A DNA stretch of 34,336 bases, taken from NCBI GenBank assembly GCA_900470095.1, contig UBZM01000064.1, positions 272 through 34,607 of the forward strand, written 5' to 3'. Of this stretch, positions 7,257-15,587 are shown in pieces; within the stretch, counting starts at the first letter, position 1, and the number at the start of each line of letters is the position of its first letter. The DNA is from Hyphomicrobiales bacterium (lineage in GTDB: Bacteria > Pseudomonadota > Alphaproteobacteria > Rhizobiales > Beijerinckiaceae). A model generated the notes under the pieces. The model did no database searches, had not been told where the DNA came from, and worked only from the letters and a program-made list of their open reading frames with translations. The position numbers and the translations under genes are program-made.

Positions 7257-7853
7257 ATGGCCAAGGCGCCGCTTCCGCCGCGCGCCTGGCAGCGCATGCT
7301 GTCAGGCCGGAGGCTCGATCTGCTCGACCCCTCCCCGCTCGATATCGAAATCGAGGATATCGCGCATGGCCTTGCCCGCGTCGCCCGCTGGAACGGCCAG
7401 ACGCGCGGCGAGCATTCCTTCTCGGTGGCGCAGCACTGCCTGCTGGTCGAGGCGATCGCGAGCCATCTCAATCCGGGCTGGTCAAAGCCCTGGCGACTGA
7501 TGGCGCTGCTTCACGACGCTCCGGAATATGTCATCGGCGACATGATCTCGCCGTTCAAGGTGGTGATGGGCGACGCCTACAAGAGCGTCGAGCTCCGGCT
7601 GCTTGCCGCGATCCATCTGCGCTTCGGCCTGCCGGCGACGACGCCCGCCATCCTGGCGCGGAAAACCAAGGACGCCGACAAGATCTCGGCCTTCCTCGAG
7701 GCGACCGAACTCGCCGATTTCGATCGGGAGGAAGCTTTGATCTTCTTCGGCCGGCCGAAGCCGCTACCGCGCGAGGTCACGGACTGGCTGAAGCCACTAT
7801 CGACCGAAGTCGCGCAAGCGCGCTTCCTGGAGCGCTTTCAGGCACTCGCTTAG
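7257..7853 (+). CDS. HD-domain phosphohydrolase, YfbR-like
   Basis: A 198-aa HD-superfamily hydrolase. The metal-site segments are GEHSFSVAQH (about 47-56), LLHDAPEYVIGDMISPFK (about 84-101) and a downstream KDADKISAFLEATELADFD that supplies the last aspartate. The arrangement matches 5'-deoxynucleotidase YfbR-like proteins, which hydrolyse deoxynucleoside monophosphates; the substrate here is inferred. I chose the ATG at 7257, 2 bp after the tag stop, over an in-frame ATG at 7215 inside tag. It ends the ygfZ-tag-HD operon; a palindromic repeat at 7905-7949 lies downstream. Confidence 0.88.
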   Translation: MAKAPLPPRAWQRMLSGRRLDLLDPSPLDIEIEDIAHGLARVARWNGQTRGEHSFSVAQHCLLVEAIASHLNPGWSKPWRLMALLHDAPEYVIGDMISPFKVVMGDAYKSVELRLLAAIHLRFGLPATTPAILARKTKDADKISAFLEATELADFDREEALIFFGRPKPLPREVTDWLKPLSTEVAQARFLERFQALA

Positions 7854-7904
7854 ATCATCGGCCCGGATATTGTGTCCAGCTCGATAGTCGAAGCTTCTCT
7901 GTCT

Positions 7905-7949
7905 GCATCGGCTTTTCCGAAATCCGCAATCCACGTTTCGGGCCGATGC
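7905..7949. repeat. dispersed palindromic repeat, copy B
   Basis: Perfect 8-bp ends GCATCGGC (7905-7912) and GCCGATGC (7942-7949). An inner CCGAAA/TTTCGG pairing gives a bulged long hairpin. The ends and the core elements TTT-TCCGA and ATCCAC match copy A at 539-586 in the same orientation. It sits between the convergent HD-hydrolase and GNAT genes and may serve as a two-way terminator. Confidence 0.72.
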
Positions 7950-7964
7950 TCTAGTGCCCCCGAC

Positions 7965-8483
7965 TCAATCCGCCCCGACGACCGGGCGCATCATGAAACG
8001 CGCATCGCTGCCATAGCTCGCAAGCTTGGCCTCGAGCCGCGGGTCGGCCACGACCGAGAAACCCTGCTTGCCCCAGAAGCCGACGGAGGCATTGACCGCG
8101 ACGAGCGATAGGCTCGGCAGCCGGAGTCCGCGGGCGAGCCTGAGCGCATCCGCGACCGCCTGGACAGCAGCGCCGGTACCCCGTGCCTGCGGCAGCAGCG
8201 CGAGATCATGGATGTAGAAGGTGGCGGGAGCGGGCGGCAACGCGCCAAGCGGCGCGTTCAGGGGTGGGGGCTCAAGCTCGCGCCAGGGATGGCTCAGCAG
8301 ATAGGCTGCGATCCCACTCCCCATGGCCAGGACCCGGCAGCCATCCCCAAACAGCTTCAGCCGCTCGGCGAAAATGGTAGCCTCCTCCGGAAACTCTGGA
8401 TGAACTTCGGCTGCCACCGCGACGACGGCGTCGAGATCGGAAACGGTCATGGGCCGCCAGTGAAGTCCTGCTACCTTGGTCAT
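7965..8483 (-). CDS. GNAT family N-acetyltransferase
   Basis: A 172-aa acetyltransferase of the GNAT fold. The acetyl-CoA motif A is LALLPQARGTGAAVQAVADA (Q/RxxGxG/A form), preceded by the strand FYIHDLAL. Motif B follows as LSLVAVNASVGFWGKQGF, with the asparagine and the FW-x-x-x-GF typical of the family. The acceptor substrate cannot be told from sequence. The frame opens at 8522; I prefer the ATG at 8483, which has an AGGA upstream. It is divergent from malate synthase and convergent with the HD-hydrolase gene. Confidence 0.88.
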   Translation of the reverse strand: MTKVAGLHWRPMTVSDLDAVVAVAAEVHPEFPEEATIFAERLKLFGDGCRVLAMGSGIAAYLLSHPWRELEPPPLNAPLGALPPAPATFYIHDLALLPQARGTGAAVQAVADALRLARGLRLPSLSLVAVNASVGFWGKQGFSVVADPRLEAKLASYGSDARFMMRPVVGAD

Positions 8484-8658
8484 CGCTGATACGTCCTGCC
8501 TTTCCGCGCTCCGATATTGCACGCACGCGGAACGAGGGTGAATGCTGATTTATTCTATTTTGGAAAAAGTCATCAAGCATTCCCACGGCTACAGGAGAAA
8601 GCGATTTCCTCCGATACTGCGCCTCGCCTCATCACCGCCGAACACGAAGGAGACCGCC

Positions 8659-10260
8659 ATGTCGGACACCAAGACCCTGCCGAAGGGCGTCGTCATCAAG
8701 GGCGCGATGGGCCCGCGCTTCGACGAGATCCTAAGCCATGACGCGCTCACCTTCGTGGCCGACCTGCAGCGCCGCTTCAACGAGACGCGCAAGCGCCTGC
8801 TCGCCTTGCGCAAGGAACGTCAGAAGCGCTTCGATGCCGGCGAGACGCCCGATTTCCTGGCCGAGACCAGGCATATCCGCGAAGGCGACTGGAAGGTGGC
8901 GCCGATCCCTGCCGATCTGCGGGATCGCCGTGTCGAAATCACCGGCCCTGTCGACCGCAAGATGATCATCAACGCGCTGAACTCCGGCGCCAAGGTGTTC
9001 ATGGCCGATTTCGAGGATGCCTCCTCCCCGGTCTGGGCCAATATGGTCGAAGGCCAGATCAATCTCAGGGATCGCTGGGCCGGCCGCATCGACTTCACCG
9101 AGCCGACCACCGGCAAGGCCTACAGGCTCAAGGACAAGCCCGCCGTCCTGATCATCCGACCGCGCGGCTGGCATCTGCCGGAACGCCATATCGAGATCGA
9201 CGGCGAAATCGCCTCGGGCTCGCTGGTCGATTTCGGCCTCTATGTCTTCCACAATGCCAAGGCGGCGCTGGCGGCGGGCTCGGGCCCCTATTTCTATCTG
9301 CCGAAGCTCGAGAGCCATCTCGAGGCCCGGCTCTGGAACGATGTCTTTGTCGCCGCTCAGAACGCGCTTGGCCTCAAGACCGGCACAATCAAGGCCACTG
9401 TCCTGATCGAGACCCTGCCCGCCGCCTTCGAAATGGACGAGATCCTCTATGAGCTGAAGGATCACATGGCCGGGCTGAACTGCGGCCGCTGGGACTACAT
9501 CTTCTCGTTCATCAAAAAGCTCGCCCGCAACCCGGCCTTCGTCCTGCCCGATCGCTCGCAGGTGGTGATGACCAAGGCGTTCCTGCGCGCCTATTCGCTG
9601 CTTCTGATCAAGACCTGCCACCGCCGTGGCGCTTTCGCCATGGGCGGCATGGCGGCGCAGATCCCGGTCAAGAACGACCCCGCCGCCAACGAGGCCGCCT
9701 TCGCCAAGGTCCGCGCCGACAAGGAGCGTGAGGCCGGCGACGGTCATGACGGCACATGGGTCGCCCATCCCGATCTCGTGCCGGTGGCGATGGAGGTCTT
9801 CAACCGGCTGATGCCGCAGCAGAACCAGCTCGACAAGAAGCGCGAGGACGTCTCCGTCGGCCGCGAGCAACTGCTCGAGGTTCATGAGGGCACGCGCACC
9901 GAAGCCGGCTTCCGCGAGAACATCCGCATCGGGGTGCAATATCTCGAAGCCTGGCTGCGCGGCCGCGGCGCGGTGCCGATCTACAACATGATGGAGGATG
10001 CTGCGACCGCCGAGATCAGCCGTTCCCAGATCTGGCAGTTCATCCAGTACGGCGTCACGGTCGACGGAAGCACCACGGTCACCGCGGATCTCTTCAAGCG
10101 CTGCCTCACCGAGGAGATGGAGCGCGTGAAGGGCGAGGTTGGGCCTGAGAACTACGCCAAGGGCCGTTTCCCGGAGGCGATCGAGCTGTTCTCCAATCTC
10201 TCGCTCGCGCCTGAATTCGAAGAATTCCTCACTGTCCCGGCCTACAGCAAGTTGGGTTGA
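8659..10260 (+). CDS. aceB: malate synthase A
   Basis: A 533-aa enzyme that condenses glyoxylate with acetyl-CoA to malate, the second step of the glyoxylate shunt; it has the same length as the E. coli A isoform. Conserved stretches include KVFMADFEDASSPVWANMVEGQ, IIRPRGWHLPERH (active-site arginine), KATVLIETLPAAFEMDEILYE, GLNCGRWDYIFSFIKK and the C-terminal YNMMEDAATAEISRSQIWQF, which holds the catalytic acid region. The upstream in-frame ATG at 8542 is rejected because the ATG at 8659 has GGAG at good spacing and starts the family. No isocitrate lyase gene is in this window. A strong hairpin follows at 10268-10295. Confidence 0.95.
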   Translation: MSDTKTLPKGVVIKGAMGPRFDEILSHDALTFVADLQRRFNETRKRLLALRKERQKRFDAGETPDFLAETRHIREGDWKVAPIPADLRDRRVEITGPVDRKMIINALNSGAKVFMADFEDASSPVWANMVEGQINLRDRWAGRIDFTEPTTGKAYRLKDKPAVLIIRPRGWHLPERHIEIDGEIASGSLVDFGLYVFHNAKAALAAGSGPYFYLPKLESHLEARLWNDVFVAAQNALGLKTGTIKATVLIETLPAAFEMDEILYELKDHMAGLNCGRWDYIFSFIKKLARNPAFVLPDRSQVVMTKAFLRAYSLLLIKTCHRRGAFAMGGMAAQIPVKNDPAANEAAFAKVRADKEREAGDGHDGTWVAHPDLVPVAMEVFNRLMPQQNQLDKKREDVSVGREQLLEVHEGTRTEAGFRENIRIGVQYLEAWLRGRGAVPIYNMMEDAATAEISRSQIWQFIQYGVTVDGSTTVTADLFKRCLTEEMERVKGEVGPENYAKGRFPEAIELFSNLSLAPEFEEFLTVPAYSKLG

Positions 10261-10267
10261 GTCCGAC

Positions 10268-10295
10268 GACCGGCGCCGCCTGGACGGCGCCGGTC
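10268..10295 (+). terminator. hairpin terminator after malate synthase
   Basis: Perfect 11-bp GC-rich arms GACCGGCGCCG (10268-10278) and CGGCGCCGGTC (10285-10295) with a 6-nt loop, starting 8 bp after the aceB stop. Only a weak T-run follows. It lies between convergent genes and could stop transcription from both sides. Confidence 0.75.
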
Positions 10296-10320
10296 CTTGC
10301 CTATGCCCCGGCGATGCGGA

Positions 10321-10755
10321 TCAAGAGATATGATCGCTTCGTCGCAAGGCGATGTTGATCTCGCGCAGGAACTGGACAAGCGAAGCGCCGAAGAGCCCAA
10401 CGGCTACGATGAAGAGCACGGCCACACCCCGTTCATGCGCCGACCCAACGAAGGCAAACATGAATGCGAGGATCATCAGCAGGATCGTTGAAACGCCGCT
10501 TGAGATGGCAAGACGCATCGCGCTGTTGATGAGACGGGCTCGCCGCTCGAGGCGGGGAAGATCAGCCTTGAGTTCGTGAACGACAAGGCCGTCGCCCTGC
10601 AGACTGCTCACCATGCGCGACCGGTCAAGAATGCGCTCCAGGCGGCTGATCAGGACCGATATCAGCCCGACGACCGCGCCGAGCAGGAATGCCGGAGCAG
10701 CAGCCTGGCTGATGACCAATGAAAGCTGGTTCACGGACGGAAGCTCAGGAATCAT
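10321..10755 (-). CDS. DUF2721-type membrane protein
   Basis: A 144-aa inner-membrane protein with a hydrophobic segment near residues 17-36 (AAAPAFLLGAVVGLISVLI), a charged cytosolic linker (SRLERILDRSRM, LPRLERRARLINSAMRLAI), then two membrane segments (ILLMILAFMFAFV and VAVLFIVAVGLFGASLVQF). This layout and the SRLERILDR and RRARLIN motifs fit the DUF2721 family, whose function is unknown. The longer frame from 10830 is rejected in favour of the ATG at 10755, preceded by GAAGAAA, because the extension is arginine-rich and unlike the family. Confidence 0.78.
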   Translation of the reverse strand: MIPELPSVNQLSLVISQAAAPAFLLGAVVGLISVLISRLERILDRSRMVSSLQGDGLVVHELKADLPRLERRARLINSAMRLAISSGVSTILLMILAFMFAFVGSAHERGVAVLFIVAVGLFGASLVQFLREINIALRRSDHIS

Positions 10756-10997
10756 GGTTTCTTCGCCTCGTCGCGAACGCCCTCGGCTGCCGAGCGGATT
10801 GACCAACCGGGTGCGATAAGGAGCCCCCAATCCCGTCGCAGGCGTAAGCGATCATGCTTGGTTTAGAGCGAGACCTCATGAAACGCGCGGCCGACGCGCC
10901 TGTCTACGGCGATCCGCTGGTGACGATGGAAATGCTCCGCTGGGCCTCACCGACGCCGCGACACCCATTGCTGCCCGAGCGCCGCTGGCTTCCATCC

Positions 10998-12428
10998 TCA
11001 AGCAACGGGAGTGCCCGCACGGCTCGCGATGGCGAGGGCCATGACGAGCATTGCTCCAGCCAAGCCAAAGGTGACGTGCAATCCGGTCGCGACCATGTCC
11101 GGAGATGCGACTGCGCTGCCGTCCGTCCCCGCGGCGAGAGCGAACACTGCACCCATCGCCGAAGCGCCGGTGATCAGGCCGAGATTGCGGGCGAGGCCGA
11201 GCATTCCGGAGACAAGCCCCCGCCGCTCCGGGCCAGCGTCTTGCATCACGGCCGTGTTGTTGGCGGCCTGGAAGAGCGCATAGCCAGGCGTGAGAACGAT
11301 CAGGGGAACGGCATAGCCCACAATCCCGATCTGCAGCGGCATGAGCGCAAACAGAAACGATCCGACGGCCATGGCGGTCAGGCCCACGAAGCTCATGCGT
11401 TGCGCGCCGAACCGATCGACCAGGCGGCCGGCCGGCACGCCCGAGAGCGCCGTGGCAACCGGCCCCATCGCCATGACCAGGCCAGCGCCCGATGCATCGA
11501 GGCCGAGCGCCAGGGTGAGATGGAAGGGGCCGACGACCAGTGTCGTCATCATCACCGTCGCGACCAGCAAGCTTGTGGCGAGGCCTTTCCGCAGCCCAGG
11601 CTCGCGCAGCATCGAGAGGCCGATCAGGGGCGCCGCGACCCGCACTTGAACCAGTCCGAACAGGAGAGTGGCGACTGCGGCGGCGAGCAGGAGCCCGCCA
11701 TTGAGCAGGCCGAATGCACCGCGGTTCCAGGTCATGGCGAGCGCATAGGCGACCAGCGCAGCGGCCAACAGCAACGAGCCGAGCATGTCGAAGCGCGGCG
11801 TGTCTCCCCTCCTCCCGAGGCGCTCTACCGGAAGGCTCCACAAGGCGATCATGAAGGCGACGACGCCGAAGGGGGCAGTGACAAGGAAGATCGCTCGCCA
11901 CCCGAAGCCGTCGATGACAGCACCACCGAGGGAGGGGCCGAGTGCCGTGCCGACCGCCGACATGGTGCCGAGCAACCCCATGGCACTGCCGATCCTGTCC
12001 TTCGGCAGTGCATCGCCGACAAGGGCCAGGCTCAGCGTCATCATGACTGCGGCGCCAGCTCCCTGCGCGGCCCGCGCGGCGATCAAACCGGCGAGGCCGG
12101 AAGCAAGCCCGCACGCCACCGAGCCCGCTGTGAAGAAGGCTATGCCGGCCAGCAGAAGCGAGCGGCGTCCGACGAGATCGCCAAGTCGTCCGACCCCGAC
12201 GCTCAGCGTGGTGATCGCAAGCAAATAGGCAAGGACCACCCACTGCGCCTGCTGGAAGGAGGCAGCGAAGGCCTGCGCCAGCGCCGGCAGGCCGACATTG
12301 GCAATGCTGGTGCCAAGCGAGGACAGCAACATGCAGAGGGATAGGCCGGCGAGCGTTAAACGAGGCGCGCCACGCTGGGCCGTCGTGGCTTCGGTGGGGG
12401 ATAGCGGGTCAAGCGTCGCCTTCATCAT
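10998..12428 (-). CDS. MFS transporter, DHA2-like drug exporter
   Basis: A 476-aa major facilitator with 12-14 predicted membrane segments. Family motifs include LGTSIANVGLPALAQAF in the first helix, the loop motif GRLGDLVGRRSLLLAG, RAAQGAGAAVMMTLSLALVG and motif C LGPSLGGAVIDGFGWRAIF, which marks proton-coupled antiporters. The likely role is export of toxic organic compounds; the substrate is unknown. I chose the start at 12428 (two adjacent ATGs, GGAG upstream) over the frame start at 12506, which would cross the palindrome at 12498-12514. It is divergent from a LysR-type regulator. Confidence 0.9.
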   Translation of the reverse strand: MMKATLDPLSPTEATTAQRGAPRLTLAGLSLCMLLSSLGTSIANVGLPALAQAFAASFQQAQWVVLAYLLAITTLSVGVGRLGDLVGRRSLLLAGIAFFTAGSVACGLASGLAGLIAARAAQGAGAAVMMTLSLALVGDALPKDRIGSAMGLLGTMSAVGTALGPSLGGAVIDGFGWRAIFLVTAPFGVVAFMIALWSLPVERLGRRGDTPRFDMLGSLLLAAALVAYALAMTWNRGAFGLLNGGLLLAAAVATLLFGLVQVRVAAPLIGLSMLREPGLRKGLATSLLVATVMMTTLVVGPFHLTLALGLDASGAGLVMAMGPVATALSGVPAGRLVDRFGAQRMSFVGLTAMAVGSFLFALMPLQIGIVGYAVPLIVLTPGYALFQAANNTAVMQDAGPERRGLVSGMLGLARNLGLITGASAMGAVFALAAGTDGSAVASPDMVATGLHVTFGLAGAMLVMALAIASRAGTPVA

Positions 12429-12497
12429 CGTTGGAGCTCCGAAGCAGGGTTCGAAGCAGGTAGCTTCCATATGACACCTGGCGGAAGACGCAGCATT

Positions 12498-12514
12498 TGC
12501 ACTCAATCAGTGCA
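12498..12514. promoter_or_regulatory. candidate LysR operator
   Basis: A perfect inverted repeat TGCACT-CAATC-AGTGCA lies in the 127-bp gap between the divergent MFS and LysR starts, 42 bp before the LysR ATG and 70 bp before the MFS ATG. It is positioned to let the regulator control both genes. Binding is inferred, not shown. Confidence 0.6.
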
Positions 12515-12555
12515 TCTGACGCCACATCATGGCGAGCTGTGCTAGTCTCGCCAGC

Positions 12556-13467
12556 ATGACAAGAGCCGACCTCAACTTGCTCATCACCCTCGATGTCCTC
12601 CTCACCGAAGGCAGCGTGGCCCGCGCTGCCCGGCGCCTGCGGCTAAGCCCGTCCGCGATGAGCCGGGCCCTGGCGCGGCTGCGCGAGACGATCGGCGACC
12701 CGTTGTTGGTAAGGGCGGGGCGCGGCCTTGTGCCAACGCCGCGTGCACTTGAATTGAGGGAGCGCGTCGGTCCACTCGTTCAGGAAGCGGAGGCAATCCT
12801 GCGGCCGGCCGAGGCGCTCGATCTGCAACGGCTTGTCAGGACCTTCTCGGTTCGGGCGAGCGACGGCTTCGTCGAAGCCTTTGGGCCTCAGCTCATCGCG
12901 AGCACCCAGGCGCAAGCGCCCGGCATACGGCTGCGCTTCGTCCAGAAGCCGGACAAGGATAGTACGCTGCTTCGCGAGGGCAGTGTGGATCTGGAAACAG
13001 GTGTCATCGGGGCGGCGCAGAGTCCGGAAATCAGGACGCGGGCGCTGTTCTCGGATCACTTCGTCGGGGTCGTGCGGCGGGGGCATCCATGGGCCACAGG
13101 CGAGATCACCGCCGATCGCTTTGCTGCTGGCCGGCACATCCTCGTCTCGCGGCGCGGTCTCGACAAGGGGCCGATCGACGACGCGCTGGAGGCGATCGGA
13201 TTGCAGCGGGACATCGCCGCGATCGTCACCGGCTTCTCGCCCGCGCTCTCGCTCGCGCGCGGATCCGATCTCGTCGCTGTTGTGCCCGAACGACACACTT
13301 GGACGTTGCGCGACGGCATGATCACCTTTCCGCTGCCGATCGCTGTTCCTGAGATCACGGTGTCGCTGCTCTGGCATCCCAGGCTCGATGCCGATCCTGC
13401 GCACCGCTGGCTACGCGAACGCGTCCGCCGAGTCTGCGGGACGCAGAAATCCTCCGATGACCTTTGA
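12556..13467 (+). CDS. LysR family transcriptional regulator
   Basis: A 303-aa LysR-type regulator. The winged helix-turn-helix covers about residues 5-62 (TRADLNLLITLDVLLTEGSV, AARRLRLSPSAMSRALARLR, GDPLLVRAGRGLVPTPRA); the C-terminal part (about 90-290) is the effector-binding fold. The N-terminal DLNLL start and C-terminal LLWHPRLDADPAHRWLRE are typical of the subgroup beside MFS pumps. The in-frame ATG at 12529 is less likely than 12556, where the family start falls. It probably controls the divergent exporter through the palindrome at 12498-12514. The inducer is unknown. Confidence 0.92.
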   Translation: MTRADLNLLITLDVLLTEGSVARAARRLRLSPSAMSRALARLRETIGDPLLVRAGRGLVPTPRALELRERVGPLVQEAEAILRPAEALDLQRLVRTFSVRASDGFVEAFGPQLIASTQAQAPGIRLRFVQKPDKDSTLLREGSVDLETGVIGAAQSPEIRTRALFSDHFVGVVRRGHPWATGEITADRFAAGRHILVSRRGLDKGPIDDALEAIGLQRDIAAIVTGFSPALSLARGSDLVAVVPERHTWTLRDGMITFPLPIAVPEITVSLLWHPRLDADPAHRWLRERVRRVCGTQKSSDDL

Positions 13468-13555
13468 GGCGACAACAGAGACAGGCAACATCCAGGCGCC
13501 GTCCACAGACTGATCTCCTGCCGATCGCAGATGATCAATGGCAGCTGTCCCGCTC

Positions 13556-14215
13556 TCACAAACCCGCTGAGACGCCGGGGTCCCGCAGCGCCAGGCTCAG
13601 AGCGCCATCGTTGCCCCGCAGAGCCTGATCGCAGAGCGGCTGAAGCAGCGCGCATATGGCATCTGGCTTGCGGCCGCCGGACCGTAGCATGTGGAAAACG
13701 GCGAAGCTCGTCAGCGCAAAGAGCAGGTCGACGATGTCGCGCTGCAACTGCTCGACGCGCCCACCATGACGCCCCACGAGCATAGCCAGCGCCAGCCGAC
13801 GGCGCTCGTTACGCTCGGCCAGGCTCTCTGCCAGTTCGGCGTCGCCCGCCGCTGCCGCGAACAGCCCAACCAACCCGTCATCAGAGCTCCAGAAGCCGCA
13901 GAACACCGCGACCAGTGCCGACAGGGCTTCCCTTGGTTCCGGAATCGCCATTGCTCCGGCAAGATCAGCAATCCCGCCGGCAGCCGCGAGAGTGTCGAAG
14001 GTCGCCTCCAGCAGCCCGCGCCGCGAGCCGAACTGGTTGTAGACGGTTAGTCGGGTCACGCCCGCCGCGGCGGCCACAGCTTCCAGCGAAAGCGTCTTTC
14101 CGCCCGGCTCCCGAAGCAAGGCAGCCGCCGCGGCGAGGAGCCGCTCGCGCGTTTCTGCCGTCTTCGCTTCCCTCTTGGCGCTCGCATAGCGCCTTGACGA
14201 TCTCTCGTGACTCAT
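13556..14215 (-). CDS. TetR family transcriptional regulator
   Basis: A 219-aa TetR-type repressor. The helix-turn-helix lies at about residues 42-68 (LSLEAVAAAAGVTRLTVYNQFGSRRGLLE), preceded by the usual first helix ETRERLLAAAAALL. The C-terminal ligand and dimer domain is all-helical. The first 20 residues are a basic tail. It is divergent from a small membrane-protein gene, with only 64 bp between starts. A perfect palindrome sits 3 bp upstream of its own ATG, so it probably represses itself and the divergent membrane protein/SDR pair. Confidence 0.92.
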   Translation of the reverse strand: MSHERSSRRYASAKREAKTAETRERLLAAAAALLREPGGKTLSLEAVAAAAGVTRLTVYNQFGSRRGLLEATFDTLAAAGGIADLAGAMAIPEPREALSALVAVFCGFWSSDDGLVGLFAAAAGDAELAESLAERNERRRLALAMLVGRHGGRVEQLQRDIVDLLFALTSFAVFHMLRSGGRKPDAICALLQPLCDQALRGNDGALSLALRDPGVSAGL

Positions 14216-14218
14216 GAC

Positions 14219-14233
14219 TATACAGATTGTATA
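14219..14233. promoter_or_regulatory. candidate TetR operator
   Basis: A perfect AT-rich palindrome TATACA-GAT-TGTATA lies 3 bp upstream of the TetR ATG, inside the 64-bp divergent gap. It contrasts sharply with the GC-rich surroundings. Its place would block initiation in both directions. Confidence 0.65.
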
Positions 14234-14279
14234 TCCAATTTTGCCCCATTCAAACGGGCGCTGTTTCGGAGCCTAGCCT

Positions 14280-14663
14280 ATGGAGCCCTTCCTGATCACT
14301 GTCATTGCCATGCATGTTCTCTCCTCGGTGTTCTGGGCCGGCACGACATTCGTGCTGGCGCGCACCGGTGCAAACGACGTCACGCGGCTCTTCCGCCCCC
14401 AGTTAGGCGCTGCCGTCATCGCGATCATCTCCGGTGCGCTTTTGTGGAGTTTTATCCATGCCGGGGCCTTCGGAAACGCAGAAATGCTACTTGCCCTCGG
14501 CTCCGGCACCGCGCTGGCGGCCTTGGTGATCCAGGCTGTCGGGGTCCTGCGCAGTTTGCGGGCGACCGGCCAAGCTGCGCCCTGGCTGGGTCTCCTCTAC
14601 CGGATCTCGGCCGGGTTGCTGTTCGTAACCGTGATCTGCATGGCGGTTTCACGCTATGTCTGA
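14280..14663 (+). CDS. small integral membrane protein
   Basis: A 127-aa protein with four predicted membrane helices (about residues 5-27, 42-62, 68-90 and 103-124). The first helix contains AMHVLSSVFWAGTTFVL, similar in style to heme-associated or CopD-like small membrane proteins, but no family can be assigned firmly. GGAG precedes the ATG at 14280. It overlaps the next gene, an SDR, by 8 bp, so the two are co-expressed, and it is divergent from the TetR regulator that probably controls them. Confidence 0.8.
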   Translation: MEPFLITVIAMHVLSSVFWAGTTFVLARTGANDVTRLFRPQLGAAVIAIISGALLWSFIHAGAFGNAEMLLALGSGTALAALVIQAVGVLRSLRATGQAAPWLGLLYRISAGLLFVTVICMAVSRYV

Positions 14664-15450
14664 GCAACCGCCACCTATGTCCGACATCCCGATTTACCCC
14701 GATCTCGCCGGCAAGACGGCGCTGGTTACGGGAGGTTCCGGCGGGATCGGGGCCGAAACCGCGCGTTGGCTGGCGCGCAACGGGGTTTCTGTAACGGTAG
14801 CCGGGCGCGATCAGTCCCGGCTCGACGCCGTGCTGCGTTCCCTGGAGGCGATCTCCGCCGGGCATGCCGCCGTCCGGCTCGACTGCACCCGGAGTGAGGA
14901 GTTGGAGGGCGCACGTGCCGAGTTCGTTGCCCGGCACGACAAGCTCGACATTCTCGCCGCCTTCGCTGGCGGCGGGACCAGCAGGCCCGCTGCGTTGGAG
15001 GATGTCACAGAGGTGGACTGGCGCTCCAGCCTCGATCACAATCTGACCGCCACGTTCTTGACGCTCAAAGCCTTCCTGCCGAGCCTCAAGCAGGGCCGCG
15101 GCGGCGCCGTCATCACCATGGCCTCGACAGCCGGCCGCGCGCCTTCGCAGGCGCCGCTCGGCTATGGGGTTGCCAAGGCCGGCGTCATCATGCTCACACA
15201 ACAGGCAGCTCACGACCTCGGTCCGTCCAGCGTACGCGTGAACTGCATTTCGCCATCGGCCGTATTGACCGACCGCACGGCAGTACACATGCCTCCCGCC
15301 GTCAGAGCGCAAGTGGTCCTCGCTCATCCCGTCCGGCGGCTCGGGTCTCCGGCGGACGTGGCTGCAGCCACGCTGTTCCTCGCCTCCGACAGCTCGGGCT
15401 GGCTGACAGGCGCGACCCTCGACATCGCCGGCGGACGGCTGATGCATTGA
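14656..15450 (+). CDS. SDR family oxidoreductase
   Basis: A 264-aa short-chain dehydrogenase/reductase. The NAD(P)-binding motif TGGSGGIG is at residues 25-32, and the catalytic S157, Y170 and K174 (YGVAK) are present. The classical NNAG is changed to FAGGG near 103-107. The C-terminal SDSSGWLTGATLDIAGG is typical. The substrate is unknown. It starts inside the preceding membrane-protein gene (8-bp overlap); a second in-frame ATG at 14677 is possible. A hairpin follows immediately after the stop. Confidence 0.92.
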   Translation: MSEQPPPMSDIPIYPDLAGKTALVTGGSGGIGAETARWLARNGVSVTVAGRDQSRLDAVLRSLEAISAGHAAVRLDCTRSEELEGARAEFVARHDKLDILAAFAGGGTSRPAALEDVTEVDWRSSLDHNLTATFLTLKAFLPSLKQGRGGAVITMASTAGRAPSQAPLGYGVAKAGVIMLTQQAAHDLGPSSVRVNCISPSAVLTDRTAVHMPPAVRAQVVLAHPVRRLGSPADVAAATLFLASDSSGWLTGATLDIAGGRLMH

Positions 15451-15494
15451 TCGCTGGCGCCAAACCCGGCGAACCCGGCCGGATGCGCCAGCGA
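15451..15494 (+). terminator. hairpin after the SDR gene
   Basis: Perfect 10-bp arms TCGCTGGCGC (15451-15460) and GCGCCAGCGA (15485-15494) begin directly after the SDR stop, with a 24-nt loop that holds a repeated AACCCGGC. No T-run follows, so termination is likely but not certain. Confidence 0.5.
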
Positions 15495-15587
15495 GCGATC
15501 ACGCAGAGCCCTTGCCCTTCTACAAATGGGCTGATGACAAGAGAGCGCATGGGGCCCCGCATTGGAAATCAGCGTCCCGCATGCGCC

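Noticed and set aside
8502..8532. Inverted repeat TTCCGCG/CGCGGAA between the GNAT and malate synthase genes
   Set aside because: Seven-bp GC-rich arms with a 17-bp spacer are expected by chance in such DNA; not enough to call an operator.
10854..12344. 496-codon plus-strand open frame opposite the MFS gene
   Set aside because: The product is low-complexity and hydrophilic (long Q/R/H/E stretches), the mirror of a membrane protein. The first ~45 codons (10854-10997) lie outside the MFS gene but show no family, so I see no gene there.
13468..13555. Gap between convergent LysR and TetR genes searched for a terminator
   Set aside because: No stem of more than a few base pairs was visible.
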